Below, in pieces: positions 34,957 to 51,900 of a DNA stretch of 64,000 nt. This DNA comes from Phaseolus vulgaris (Eukaryota > Streptophyta > Magnoliopsida > Fabales > Fabaceae): NCBI RefSeq assembly GCF_000499845.2, contig NC_023759.2:44734672-44798671 (forward strand), given 5' to 3'. The notes below the pieces were generated by a model that was not told the DNA's origin, did not search any database, and saw nothing but the letters and a program-made list of their open reading frames with translations. Numbering within the stretch: position 1 is the first letter of the stretch; each line of letters opens with the position of its first letter. The translations under genes and the position numbers were made by a program.

Positions 34957-37900
34957 ATGGATGCGGAATCGGAGAAGCGCGCCTCCGCTGCTGTTTCTCG
35001 CTCCTCTCTTTATGAACACATGGATCGGCTTGTTGGCACGGAGGAGATGGAAGCGGCAGAGACTCTCGCGCAGTTGGCAATGCGTGACTCTCACTACACG
35101 GACAAATGGTGCACCAAACCAAGTGCCATTCCAGAACTTCATCTCTCACCCACTCTTTCCTCTTCCTCTGATCTCTCTCTTCATCTCTCACCGACGACTC
35201 TTCACTCTGATCCCTCTATTGACGCCGTGGTTCGTTTTCTTTAAATGTTTTTTTTTTAAATTAATCACACGATTTGAGTCCAGCCAATTTCAACTTCACT
35301 GTCACAAATAGTATTAGTATTTGACACTAATACTATTGAATTATTCTATATTTTTATGCGCGACCACACACAGGAGTCTACAGTTAGGTGGCGTTATCGG
35401 ATTTATATATTTATTTTACATAGGTCGCGGAGTATGCGTTTGGGATTACTATTTTTAACTATCTAATTAATGTATATATAGGGGAATCGAATTGTATAAG
35501 AATTGTTTTCGATAAGTTTTCGGCATTTGAGCATTTGAAAGAACAGTATGAACCAATGTTTTTTTATTTAAGACTCGTCCAAGGTCTGGGATGGTTTTTG
35601 TATTTTGAGAGAAAGAAAGTCCCACATTGTTATCAAAGGCACTACAAGCAATTTTTTTATTAAGAAATAAAATATTTATTACATGGATATGTCTACTCTC
35701 TCTCAAGGAAAGTAAGGGATCTAATAAGATGACAATGGTTATTATAAAAAAAAAATTAATATTGTGAGCAATGCATGACAAATGTGTTGGAATATCTTCT
35801 ATTGATTTTCTTATCCTGTATAACAATTTGTAATCAGGTGATATCCAGATTACCTGATCATCGAGACTTCATCCATGTCTCTAAGTATATTTTTTTCACT
35901 TTCTCTTGGTTTCCTCACTTTGCATGTTACTGATTAACATCTACATCCCTGTTTTCTCGGCATGAAAGAATTTAAACCTATTCAGTTTTATTTTTAAGTT
36001 AGATAAGTCAATTAATTAAAGATCACAGGCAATAATTAAGAGACTATCACCAAGTTGAACACTTTATGCAGGCATTTAGAAATGGTTTAATTTATGGCAG
36101 GACCAAGCTATTGCAGGTGAGCAGCTAGATGAAAAAGTACCCACTTCTGCCTCTGTAGAAGCAGAGAGGACTGAGCAGGATAAATGCTCGGAGCACATGG
36201 AGGTGGAGCAGGATGCCAATTTATTGCATAACTCAAGTAATCTGGAGGTGGAGCAGGATGCCAATTTATTCCATATCTCAAGTAATATTTTAGGTCGATT
36301 CAACAAGCCAAGGAGAATTTTAACTGAGGTATGAGAGTGAATTTGTACCGCAATTTCTGGATATAATAGATCCTTGTAATTTACTAGGCTTTCTGTCCAG
36401 GAAGAAAAAGAAGCAAGGAGGATACGCAGGGTATTGGCCAATAGAGAGTCAGCTAGGCAAACAATTCGACGTAGGCAGGTATATATACATAGACAAGTTC
36501 AAAATCTAAATCACCCAACACATACTCAATGAAGCAATGCAAAAATGAATCTACTTAGTGAGCTTTGGGAACAATTGTCCCTACCAACTTTTAAATTTTC
36601 TTAATATAGTATACAGTGTAATTATAATTATTCTTCATAAATTGAAATACAATATAAAAAATCAATCATATTATTATGATTATTGCTCCAGCAGATTTGT
36701 GTAAATAAGTATTACTATGACAACATGAAATTTTCTGATATGTAACTACATGATGCAAGTTTTGTTCCAGAAACTAATATGGTTAAGCATTGTTTTTTTT
36801 TTCTTTCATAGTGCATGAGAACTATAACAAGCCCTGTTCTGGTTGTATTAAAAATTATGGGTGAGAAAAGTTAGTTTTAAATAACTTTGCTCCTCTCTAG
36901 CCTTCCAAAATACAGAAGTAGACTAGTAATCGATAGTGTGCTATTTAGGAAAAGTGGATTAAGCATGTTTTTTTGTGCATGATAACATTAATATGTCATA
37001 TTTTGATTGTGTTAAGAGTTAAACAGCTAGATCCAAAGTTTAGTTTTAAATGTCTTCATGCCTTCTCCTATTGTCCAAAATAGAAAAGTTGACAAGTAGT
37101 GATAACAACCATAGTTTGATGATGGAGACTATAGTTTGAGGGTGGAGAGGGGAGTGACTCTAGACAACTGTAGTCACTTTGAGATTGAATGGTTTTTGAT
37201 AGCAGTCACAGTTGCTTTTCATGTGTTATGTGTTATTATGTGTTATAGTGACACTGTCATGATATATACTTCAAAAATTTTGTTTGTATTATAACATTTA
37301 AAATAATGTGTCTCTTTTTTTTGTCTGCTAGACCATCCTCAAAGCTAGTTGTAATTGATGACTCCCCTTGCTATAGATAGTATGCTACTCTAAATTTTTT
37401 TTTATCAAAGTAACTACATATTATGTCAAGAAGATATCAAATCTATCTTTTCTATTAACGAGATCTTTGCAGTATATTATTCTTTATAACATCACATTAA
37501 CCATATTAACTGTTACTTCAATCCAGTATTGTTTGTGAATATGAAAATTTAAATAAATATGATTTTTAAAATGAACTATTATAAAAGAAAAGCTCTGATT
37601 CTTTTTGAGTTGTGTATTTATTTCTGGTTGATTGATTTGTCATTGAAATATTTAGAAGTTTCTTCTTTTTATGTATGTGTATATAAAAATGTTTCAGGCT
37701 CTGTGTGAGGAGTTAACAAATAAAGCTGCCACTTTGGTGGTGGAGAATGAAAGTCTAAAGAAGGTATGGTACTATCCCTTATTTTATATCTTTTTGTTGA
37801 GGCACTTTTAGTGTCTTCCCTTTCTCTTTCCCCTTCTTCTATATTTTGTTGTACTTATTTATATGAAGCATCTATTGAAGATATTTTATCCTAATTTATT

Positions 37901-38934
37901 TACCCTATTTGATGTTTTATCTGAAAATTTATATTTCTTCCTCATTTTCTGACATTTCTGACAAAAGGAGAAAGATTTGGCTTTGAAAGAGTATCAGTCT
38001 TTGGAGATTACAAATAAGTACTTAAAAGCACAAGTAAGATGTTTTGATGTGGTAGAAATCTTTAAGCTTAGTATAACTTGTTTTCCTAGGAAGTATATTA
38101 ATCCATGAAATCAATGTCATCTTCCTTTTGCAGATAGCCAAGTCAATAAACACTGAAGTGGAGAAAACTCCTGTTGAGCCTGAGTCATCTGTGGCTGAGG
38201 TAACACCTTCGTCTGGTAATAGTCCATGGTTCCTTTATAACCATTTTCCAGTTCAACATGTATTTTGGCCTTCGCCCCTTCAGCCTACTTATCCAGTTCA
38301 TCTACCAAATACATCATTTAATTCCGTCATCATTCCATCTATTGCTAATGTTCCATGTTCTTCCGAGTCTGAATCATATCACAAGCAAAATAGCCTTATC
38401 AATGATAAACAAACACCAAATCCATTTTACATGTTTCCATGTCCTTGGATATTCCCTTGTCCACAGTTTGCAAATGGACAATCATCACCTTCCTGTAGCC
38501 TGAAAGACAAACAAAATAATCTTTCTCTAGGAAAACCTTGTAGTTCTAGTTCATCTTTGAATACACTGGCAAATGTGGATTATCAAGCCTGGACAGAGGC
38601 CAGACTCATTAATAACCCTTCAAGATTTTCTTTGGATGGAGGTGAGAAGATAACAGGATGTCACATTATAGAAAATTATCATGGACCCGCACTTGGTTGT
38701 AATGGTCATGCTTCTGCTTTCGAACAAGAAAACGAACGTCAATTACATTCTGCTCCAAACAATAAAGCATCAGTTAATATTGCAGCATCTTCACTTGAAC
38801 AGAAACAAGAACAGTTCATTTGTCAGGGGAAAAGTCTAGCAGATGCAGTTGCTGCGGCAGAAGCAAGAAAGAGGAGAAAGGAATTAACCAAGCAGAAAAG
38901 CATCCATAACCGCCACCCCCGAATGCAGTGTTGA
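34957..38934 (+). CDS. Atypical bZIP transcription factor (6 exons, 503 aa)
   Basis: Exons: 34957-35229, 36101-36328, 36401-36478, 37698-37763, 37968-38033, 38134-38934. All introns are GT-AG and the 1,512-bp frame is open. The basic region lies at residues 173-193 (RRIRRVLANRESARQTIRRR). The zipper has heptads L199, L206, L213, A220, L227, L234. Counting back nine residues from the first zipper Leu places Ile189 where nearly all bZIPs have Arg or Lys (N-x7-R/K), so the motif here is N181-x7-I189. Plant subgroups with this Ile exist, as I recall. The N-terminus is acidic with a 15-aa tandem repeat (124-138, 139-153). The C-terminal half is Pro/Ser/Asn-rich and ends in a basic stretch (EARKRRKELTKQK). 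The start is the ATG in GCTATGGAT. It is a probable nuclear regulator with unknown targets. I do not assign a symbol. Confidence 0.88.
35230..36100. other. bZIP intron 1, no embedded gene
   Basis: This 871-bp intron contains a domain-free minus-strand open frame (35467-35826) and AT-rich runs. No bounded transposon or RNA gene was recognised. Confidence 0.5.
36197..36286 (+). repeat. 45-bp in-frame tandem duplication in bZIP exon 2
   Basis: Two 45-bp copies (36197-36241, 36242-36286) encode MEVEQDANLLHNSSN and LEVEQDANLFHISSN. They differ at few positions. The unit is a multiple of three and preserves the frame, so it adds a second acidic 15-residue block to the protein. Confidence 0.93.
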
Positions 38935-40138
38935 CTTTGGAATGTCTAAGGTTCAAAGGGAGCAAGTTCCTCCACACAGGTCAACTATATCTATTAAGGA
39001 CCTTGGGAGGAAAAGAACTGAATAACAAATCATGTAAAGGGCTGTCTTTGTTAGGTTTAAATTTTTTTCAAAAATATTGCTTGTTTATTTTTAATTTACT
39101 TATTAGGAGTTTTCCCTCCACTGAGGAGAAAAAGAGACAGAGGCAAGTTGGTTTCTTAAGTGGAAACTGACCAAATTTTTCATTGGTAGTTATACCTGAA
39201 TCTTGTACTTTCAATTTATGACTTTAAACATCAGAGATCAGAAATTTGTTACCGCTTTAAAGGACAGAACAGAGAAATTTAGGATTTGTACTTCTATAAT
39301 CCTTATTTAAGATCTGAGATCATCTTTCAGCTGAAGTAGAGACATTTAATTATGCCGTGCACACACTGGCCTTCATTCCTTGTGTGTGCAACAACTAATT
39401 TCGGAGCGGGGATATCTGCATACTGTTTATTATTAGGTTCAAAATTTGGCTGGTGGGTGAAGGACATGAATGCAATAGCTTCTATATTTTTGCACATTGT
39501 GGCCAGAACAGAACTTCTGACAGTCTCTCGTACACACATACAAGATATGTATATGTTTTTTTGTTTTTTTAGTCAGTACACAGTTGTATAATAGCTATTT
39601 GTTTAGGTAAATAGTCGTGCTAACACCCTTTATAAAAAGAAAAAGTCATATCATGGTATCACTCATTACATCATGAAAACACCTTAGATTTCAAAGCATA
39701 TCAAAAGTTTGAACACAGTGCTTTTTCTATCTATGTGAACTAGGTTGACTTTCCGTTGTGTATGGATTTCAACTTCATATACATAAGTCCACTTTCAACT
39801 CAATTTAGCATTTTCATTTATATTTGTATATTGGAACTTGCAATTTGTTATCCTATGTCATTCTAATGAATTTTCAAATCTATCTTTAATCTTTTATTGA
39901 TTTTCTCAAATGATCATCATTGTTTTAGTGATCTAATTTTAAAACAATTCTACAACCGTCATCTCCTGCTGTCAATGATAAGTGGCGGCATTGGTTAGGT
40001 GTAGTGGTTGTTCGTGACACCTTCATATTTGGATATGCCTATAAACTTCAGAACTATGCTGATTTTGATGCAGCCGTTAATTTTAAGGGTGATTTTCTTT
40101 CACAAGATTTTGTGGCATAACCTTTCCTTAAATGGGTA
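38935..40138. other. Spacer between convergent bZIP and subtilase genes
   Basis: This includes the probable bZIP 3' untranslated region. Open frames at 38928-39170, 39327-39539 and 39352-39591 have no recognisable domains. Nothing else was seen. Confidence 0.5.
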
Positions 40139-40313
40139 CTCCTTTCTCCTCAATATATAAAATATTTTATATTTTATAATTCATATCTTATATTTTACTT
40201 TTCATATTTTAAAATGGGTGCTCCCTTTTCCCCATATGCTCAAACTCGGAAGATAGACATTTGGTGATAGAGTTGAGACAATGTTTAATCCTACTACTTT
40301 ATGATGGAGGGAG
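40139..40313. mobile_element. Possible Stowaway-like MITE
   Basis: The left end CTCCTTTCTCCTCA and the inverted right end CTCCCTCCATCA are each flanked by TA. That is the arrangement of Tc1/mariner-derived Stowaway elements (CTCCCTCCRT termini, TA duplication). The interior is AT-rich and about 175 bp. The termini match imperfectly and could be coincidental. Confidence 0.4.
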
Positions 40314-40542
40314 TATGAGTTATTAAGAGAAGAAAAGGTGGGAGATTATAAGATGCAGGTGATAATAAAATGGCCACTCGTGCAGTCAAATTCCTTTTCA
40401 TTCAGCTAAAACAAATAAGGGAAAAAAAGAGAAGTCCTCAACTATCTTTTTTGGTTGTTAAATAAATTTCTGATTTTTTTTCCAAAAAACTCTAGTACCC
40501 AATTTTCTAGATTATGCAATTGTCCACTACGGTCCAATACAT

Positions 40543-44125
<3,583 letters not shown>

Positions 44126-47100
44126 TTTCTAACACACTCTTATGTGCAAAAGAAAAAGGTATATTGATTGTGTGATGAAGAAAGGAAGTAGTTTATAAAC
44201 TGATAATTTGTTATTGCGTGTGTTAGTGTAAGGGTGTTGATTATGCAGGAATGCGAGAAAAATGTTATAAGTGCAGAAGTGCAGCGAAAGAGAGTGAAAG
44301 AATCAGTATTTGGTGGCTTGGTTTTTGGATCTTAGTCAAGGAACGACCATTATTACCAAAATGCTCCCACGAATCAATGTATTCAACCGTAGCAGTTTAT
44401 TACAAATGTAAGATTCTTCAGCCCAACACTCCTTTGGATAAAGACTAAATCAAAGCCCAAAACTTATTTCCCAATTCTTCTACCAGTTATTAAATCATTT
44501 TTCCTAGGTTCAACAAACACAAAATAGGCAAAACCTCTTATAAACTACTTTGTTTTTGTTTTTGTTTTTTAATTCGTCCTACTGATATATTAAATTGAAG
44601 CATAACAACAAACTATTATACCTATGAAGTTTTTGCTCCTAATTTTTTTCCAAACATTATTTTAATATAAAATATTATTCTATTTTAAGTCTTTTAACGT
44701 TAATTTTTAATACAAGTTTATCAATGAATTTATAATTTGATTAAATTAATTTTTTAAATTTTTAAATTTTCATTTTTAATTTCAAAATCTCAAACTGATT
44801 TTACTTTATTTTTCCTATTTTAAAGAATTATAAAAAAGCTGAAAAATGAAATTATTGCATTCTTTTTTAATTTCACATTTAACTAATTTCTATATAAATT
44901 GAAAAAAATGAAACTTTAATTTCCTGAAACAAACTATTCACTGATCCTATAAACTTAGATAGGATATATTTATAGAGACAAAACACAATTATTTCCTTTC
45001 TTGAAAGTATGTTGGAAGATGATTATTTTAATAGGGTTCAACTGATAACAGTAAATGTTGTTGTAGGAAATTCATTTCTCAAATAATGTTTAAGGAATAC
45101 CGTCTAATGCTCCAACAATCATTTAATAATTTGAAAAAAAATGTCGGAAAACCCCCCTTTTTTGAGACTTTAATTGTTCAAACATTTAATACCATTTTAT
45201 GTCATTCAAATATAAGTCTTATACCTACAAATATTGAAAATAATATACATATATATACTAATTTTAAATTAAATAAAATACTATTTATATAAATTATTGA
45301 ATTGTCCAGGTAACAATAATGGACAAAATATCAAGAGTCTGAAAGGTCGTAAAAAATCTATTTGATCGACCTTTTGTCACAACGACTCTTCAATTTTAGA
45401 TAACTTTAATCATAAAAAATGTAAATATTAAAATCTCATATACACTTAAAGAATAATTTGACAAGGTCCAATATGAATCTCAAAGATAAAGTCTAAGATA
45501 TAATGAGTGAACTCAGTAAATAGCAATACAAATAGTAAAAATCCAACAAGACATATGAAACTCAATAGTTTATACTATAAATAGGAAGTTTGAGGAACAA
45601 GTAAGTAGAGTGTTTTTTTTAAAAATTATTTAATTAAACTAATTTTGATTTTATCATTGGTATCTTAAAAATATATATCACTTATTTAAAATATTGAAAA
45701 ACCAAGAGGTAAAGAAGAAGGGAAATCTTTAGTGATGGTATAAAAAAAGGAAAACTAAGAATAATTAAATTCATGGTGAAAAGTCTAAAAACAATTATTA
45801 TTATTATTATTATACAATACCATACATATTAAATTTTGCAAGTAAAAGTATCTTGTAAATCCATTCCCCACTAAATGGTTATTTGTCTTTTTTATTTACG
45901 AGTATACAGTATGTCATAATAACGAATGTGTTTACCCAATAATTTCACCATTTCTGTATGCCATAACCAGAGCTTTTAAAATTGAACACAGGAAGAATGT
46001 CACCCATAAATTAACATAGAAAATAAACCCTAAATGATGACGTACGTTAATAATGATTAGTAATAATACCAAGTATAATAATTTATTACTACAACAATGC
46101 TTCACGTTTACGATTGAAACTTCTCCTGTAGCAATATGTCATCGCTATGATTGCATGCATGCTGATAAATTTATATTTTATATTTTTCTCAAATGTGGAG
46201 AAAGACTTTTTTTTCTATTCTTTTATATTTATAATGTCTTGTCGGAATGAAGACCATTTTATCTTCAAATTTTCAAAGCCATTTTCATCCACTTAAGCTT
46301 GTCTCCTCAAATATGATATCATCATCCACAAAGTACAGCATAGGATTCGTTTTAACAATTTTAATATGCTCAGGACCATTAACTATAACCTTAATATCCA
46401 CACATAAATATGAACAATGAGATTAGCAAATTTATGTCACTATTTTAAATAAATCTAGTTAATCATTATGTTTCATATTTATTTTAAAAATATTTAATGT
46501 TTTACGAATCCAACATTTATATAAATATTTTTATATCCAGTTGACGAGTGATTAAACAGTGATCGGATAGTATATAACATGTTAAAAAAATAATTATTAT
46601 TAAAATAAGTTTTAAATAATTATGATACTATATTAAAAATAAATTTTAAATTTAATTCAATTTTACATTTTATTTATATACTATTAAAATTTTTTATTTT
46701 TAATTAATTTGGCCAATATATTTTTTAACTCCAAATTCACTAACATATTCTGAGTTAACCATATTCAAAATACAATTTATTTTGATGTTTAGTGACTCTT
46801 TAAGGATTTTAAAAGAAAAAAATTAAAAAATAACAAGTTAAGAGATTAATGTGTTTATAAACTCCCTTTATATATAATGTTAAATATTTTAAAATTATTC
46901 TTAAAAATAATTTATCCTTCTCTTTTTCTATCTATCAATATATATTATATTCTTTTATGATCCCAATAGTCAAGTTCATGTTCGATGCCTTTGTGATGAT
47001 CGTCATGAAAATAACCTTAAATTCAAAAAGAGTTTCTCCGTCATCATCAAGCACAATTCATAGATATGAACCCCTACCACTTACCACTTAAGGATATACA

Positions 47101-48673
47101 ACCAAAACCATTTGACAAATTAAACATGAGAAATCATACTATATTTGATTATCAAATTTTAGAACGTGTACTTCTAGAACTGGGAATTGGTCACCCAATA
47201 AATAGTAGCCCAGTGAGAATTTAAATCAATTAAAAAAATTAATTAATTAGTGTATAGTGGATTATTAGTCTATCCATCCAACTGGGTCGAGTTCATTGAA
47301 AATTTTAATCAATTATTATTTTTTTGTTTTGTTTTTATTTTTATTTTCTTTAAAGAAAATGTTCAGTAGGCTGAGATTGAGTTTTGGAGTCATATATTTT
47401 GATATTAATAAGTTCATAAAAAATAGAATAAAAAAATATAATTTGGAAAAGTTTTTATTCAATTCTTAAAAGAAATGAAAAAAAAAAATTCACTTTTTGC
47501 TATTGTCTTTAAAACTTGTGACGACAAATATAAGAGTACAATACGTGGAAACAACCATCTTCAACAAGTTTATAAATGCGAAATAACTTTCAGAATATTT
47601 TTGTAGTATTACTAATTTTAGGATTTGTTTTGGAATAGGTCTTGTGAAGTATAAATATATGACTTTTAATTCTAGAAAGTTTACGAAGAGTTAATTAATT
47701 AAATTTGTAACAACAAATTGCAACTTAATCATCTAATGGTAAAAGTGTGTGTTGTTCAGTGTGCTTCTTCAACATGGAGACAAAGTTCTAATCATATTAT
47801 AGAAACCTAAAGTAATAAGGGTGGAAATTACCGTAAAAGCTTTAATTTGTTCAAAATAAATACTTTACTATTTAAAGTGTTATTTGTTTCAAGAAGAAGT
47901 TTAACTTTTTTATTTTAAATAAAATACAATATTTAAGGACGAAGTAATTTAATATATAAATATAACTTGTTTAAATAAGATAAAATATAAATATTTTATT
48001 AATTAAGTTGAAAAAATTACAAATTAAAAAACTTAATTATTCAAACTTCATTCCATTAAAATCATCATCTCTTTAAAATCATTTTTTTTTTCAAAATTTT
48101 ATACTTTTTTTTAAGTTTGTGAGTGATTCATGTATCCTTTTTAAGATTTGAGTATGTCCTTAAAATGCTAGCAGAGACGAAAAGAATAATATACTTAAAA
48201 AACAATTATTTAAAGTAAACTTTTCTATTGTTTTTTTTTATTGTTGTTTGTTGGATTATTTGTATGGCTAGGAGTAGATGCTCGCATATGAGATTTGATT
48301 ATCCTTAATGATCTTTTAATGATGAATTTTGAATAACTTGAACTTATTGCCATTTTTGGATTATTGGTATGATGGGAATATTTTGTTTGTTATGAAGGCT
48401 TTCTAGTTGATACATTTGGTTTAACATACCTACTTTTATTCTTTCTTTTACCGATAAAAAAAATGTATATCTGTCTTGTACGAAGTACGTTTTTAATGTT
48501 TAAATTGTGAATTTTCTACTCAATTTTGTATTCTTTGGGTTGATGTGTTCTATTATTTTTTTTATCACATTGGAAACTTTTATGTGATTGTTAGGATGAT
48601 ATTGTGCACTTGTAATTGCCAATTGATGTTATGCTATTTTTGCTTTTCATCACCTTTTTTTACTCTGTATTTG
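44126..48673. other. Long AT-rich intergenic region with no supportable gene
   Basis: This 4.5-kb spacer lies upstream of the subtilase gene. It includes an (ATT)n run near 45797-45812 and many A/T homopolymers. All open frames are short and domain-free. It ends at the copia target-site duplication. Confidence 0.55.
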
Positions 48674-48678
48674 CTTTG

Positions 48679-48983
48679 TAATGCGATTAACCGCCATGGC
48701 AAAGAGATAGCAATCACCCAAGGCACCAACCAATAGAGGATGAAAAACCCTAAACAGAGGGGGAGAGAGAACAGAGAACAGAGAGAGGGAAGAAGTCTGA
48801 ATTGTGAAACTTAATGGCACAGAAAAAACTAATTATTATTGGATCCATAAGAGTATATATATGTACATGTCAAACAGCAAAACACAGATTACAAAGAGAA
48901 AAACAAAAGCCCAAAAAGGAAGGCCCAAAACAAAAGTGTGCAAAGGTGTGCAGTTATTAATAAAGGGTACAATTATTTTATCA
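48679..48983 (-). repeat. 3' LTR of the copia element
   Basis: 305 bp, differing from the other LTR at a single position. Its first three bases on the coding strand (48983-48981) are TGA, which serves as the gag-pol stop codon. A TATATATA run at about 48852-48861 is the likely promoter TATA of the LTR. Confidence 0.95.
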
Positions 48984-51900
48984 GCCCCCCTCAAGCTGGG
49001 AATATATGTTTCTCATTCCCAGCTTGGACTGGATCTCTTTGTATATTGTTGGAGCAAGGGGTTTTGTAAGGATATCCGCAATCTGCATAGAGGAAGAGAT
49101 TGGAAGCAACTTGAGAAGCCCAGCGGTGATCTTGTCTCGGACGATGTGACAGTCAATGTCGATGTGCTTGGTACGCTCATGAAACACTTGATTTGAGGCA
49201 ATGTGTATAGCAGATTGGTTGTCACAATAGATGGTTGCTGGTTGGATATAGGAAATACCAAGGTCTTGCAGGATATAGGTTAGCCATTGAATCTCGCAGG
49301 TGGTTGTGGCTAAGGCTCTATATTCGGCTTCAGAAGAACTTTTGGAAATGGTTTGTTGTTTCTTGGATTTCCATGAGACGAGAGAGTCACCCAAAAAGAT
49401 GGAGTAACCGGTTACTGATTTTCGGGTTTCAGGACAGGTAGCCCAATCCGAGTCACTGAAACCGCGAAGTTGGAGAGTGTTGTTGTTGTGAAAGAAGATA
49501 CCGTTTCCAGGGTTGCCTTTCAAGTACCGAAGAAGACGAAAAGCAGCTTGTTGATGGAGATTGGTAGGAGAGGAAATAAATTGGCTGAGGTTGTGGACAG
49601 CAAAGGCAATGTCAGGCCGTGTGTTGGTTAGGTATATGAGCTTGCCAATGAGTCTTCTATATTCAGAGGTTTCAATGTCATTGAGTCGTGTGCCAACGGA
49701 GGAGGAAAGCCGAGATGAGTGAACCATGGGTGTAGGCATAGGAGCAGAATTGATCATGCCGGTTTCATGAAGAAGGTCCAGTACGTATTTTCGTTGACAG
49801 ATGTGGAGCCCTTGGCTGTTTCTGGCCACCTCCAGGCCCAGAAAATAGGTGAGGTCTCCTAGGTTTTTGATCTTGAATTGAGTATCCAGCAGAGAGGTGA
49901 TATGGGCAATTTCCTCATGATCGTTTCCAGTAAGCACCAGATCATCAACATACACAAGAATAATGGTAATGTTAGGTCCGTTATGATGTAAAAATAGAGA
50001 GTGATCAGTAGAGGATAAAGTGTATTTATGTGAAAGTAAAAATTGAGACAGTTTTGCATACCATTGGCGGCCGGCCTGGCGAAGGCCATAGAGTGATCTT
50101 TGTAATTTGCAAACATGTTGAGGAGATGGGAGTTTGAGGCCTGGCGGTGGTTGCATGTAGACTTCCTCGAGGAGGTCCCCATGGAGAAAAGCGTTATTCA
50201 CATCAAGTTGTTTAAGAATCCAATTTTGAGAAGTGGCAACAGCAAGTAAAAGTCTTAAAGTGGTTAGTTTTGCTACAGGAGCAAAAGTATCTAAAAAATC
50301 AAGACCTTCTAATTGTGTGTAGCCTTTTGCTACCAACCGTGCTTTGTGGCGATCAATGGTTCCATCAGCTTTGTGTTTTACCTTAAAAACCCATTTGCAG
50401 CCAATGGTTTTCTTACCTGGAGGAAGAATAGTGATCTGCCATGTGTTGTTAGCATTAAGAGCATTAAGCTCTTCGAGCATTGCTTGTTTCCAACAATGAT
50501 ACTTAGAAGCCTCAGTGTAAGTGCTTGGTTCAGTGTTAGAAGATATAGATAAAATAGTCTTTTTGAAAGAAGGTGAGAGAGCAGTGTAGGAAAGAAATTT
50601 ATGAATGGGATACCGATTACTTACAGTGTTTGCAGCAGGTAAGCAAGTCTGGAAGTCCTCTAAGTAGGTAGGGGGTCGTCTTTGTCTGCTGGAGCGTCTA
50701 GTTGGAATAATGTTGTCGTCATTGTGAGTGATTGGAGGCTCGTGCTCATGATTGTGACAGTTATAATCAAACAAAATATCATCACAGAATGTATTATAGT
50801 TAGCAGGAATGGGTAAAGATAAAGTGTTGGGGCTCCGTTTGTCATCATGATTCAATATGTATGGAAAATGATGTTCATGAAAGATCACATGTCTTGAAAC
50901 TTCAATGCGATGATACTTTAAATTTAAGATGATGTAACCTTTAGTATTGTGTGGAAAGCCGAGAAATATACCATGAACAGATCTAGGATCTAATTTCTTT
51001 CTATTAGCATGAATGGTAGTAGAATAACAGGAGCAGCCAAAAACCCGTAAGGAAGAGATATCATAAGGTTTTCCAAAAAGTTTTTCATATGGAGCAATAT
51101 CTTGTAAAAGGGGAGTGGGTGTGCAATTTATGAGGAAAACAGCATGTTGGACAGCGAAGTCCCAAAAAATATTAGGTAAATTTGCTTGAAACAGTAAAGC
51201 GCGAGTGATGTTTAAAATGTGTTGGTGTTTACGTTCAGCTATACCATTTTGTTGGGGGGTTTCAATGCAAGTAGTTTGATGAACTGTGCCTTTGGAAGCA
51301 AAAAAAATTTTCATGGCAAATTCAACACCATTATCAGAACGAATGCATTTTATGGTTGTTTTAAATTGATTTTCAGCATAAGCAAAAAAATTTATGAGAT
51401 GGGTGCGAACTTCAGATTTTGCATGCAACAATATAGTCCATGTATAACGAGAAAAATCATCTACAATGGTCAAAAAATAACGAAAACCTTGCATAGATGT
51501 AGCAGAACAGGGTCCCCAAATATCTACATGAATGATATCAAATATAGCAGTAGTGTGAGAGGTGCTTAGAGTAAAGGGAAGTTTTCTTTGTTTTGCACGA
51601 TTACAAATATCACACATATGAGTTTTATCAGCAAAAACAAAAGGGTATTGACTTTTCAAGACATGCAACCTTTCATCAGAGGGATGCCCCATTCTATAAT
51701 GCCACAAATTATTTTCCGTAACAGTGCAGGAGACAGAAGGAATAAAGTGGTGTGTGGCAGTGTGAAAAATAGAAGAGTTAAAGATGTACAAGCCAGCTTT
51801 GGCATTAGCTAAACCAATCTGCTCTTTGGAGAGGTTGTCCTGTATAAGACAGTGTGTGGGGGAAAAGATCAAGTTACATTTTAAGTGTAGAGACAATTTA

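Noticed and set aside
35467..35826. 119-codon minus-strand frame inside bZIP intron 1
   Set aside because: No domain and no conservation signal; it lies wholly within a well-bounded intron.
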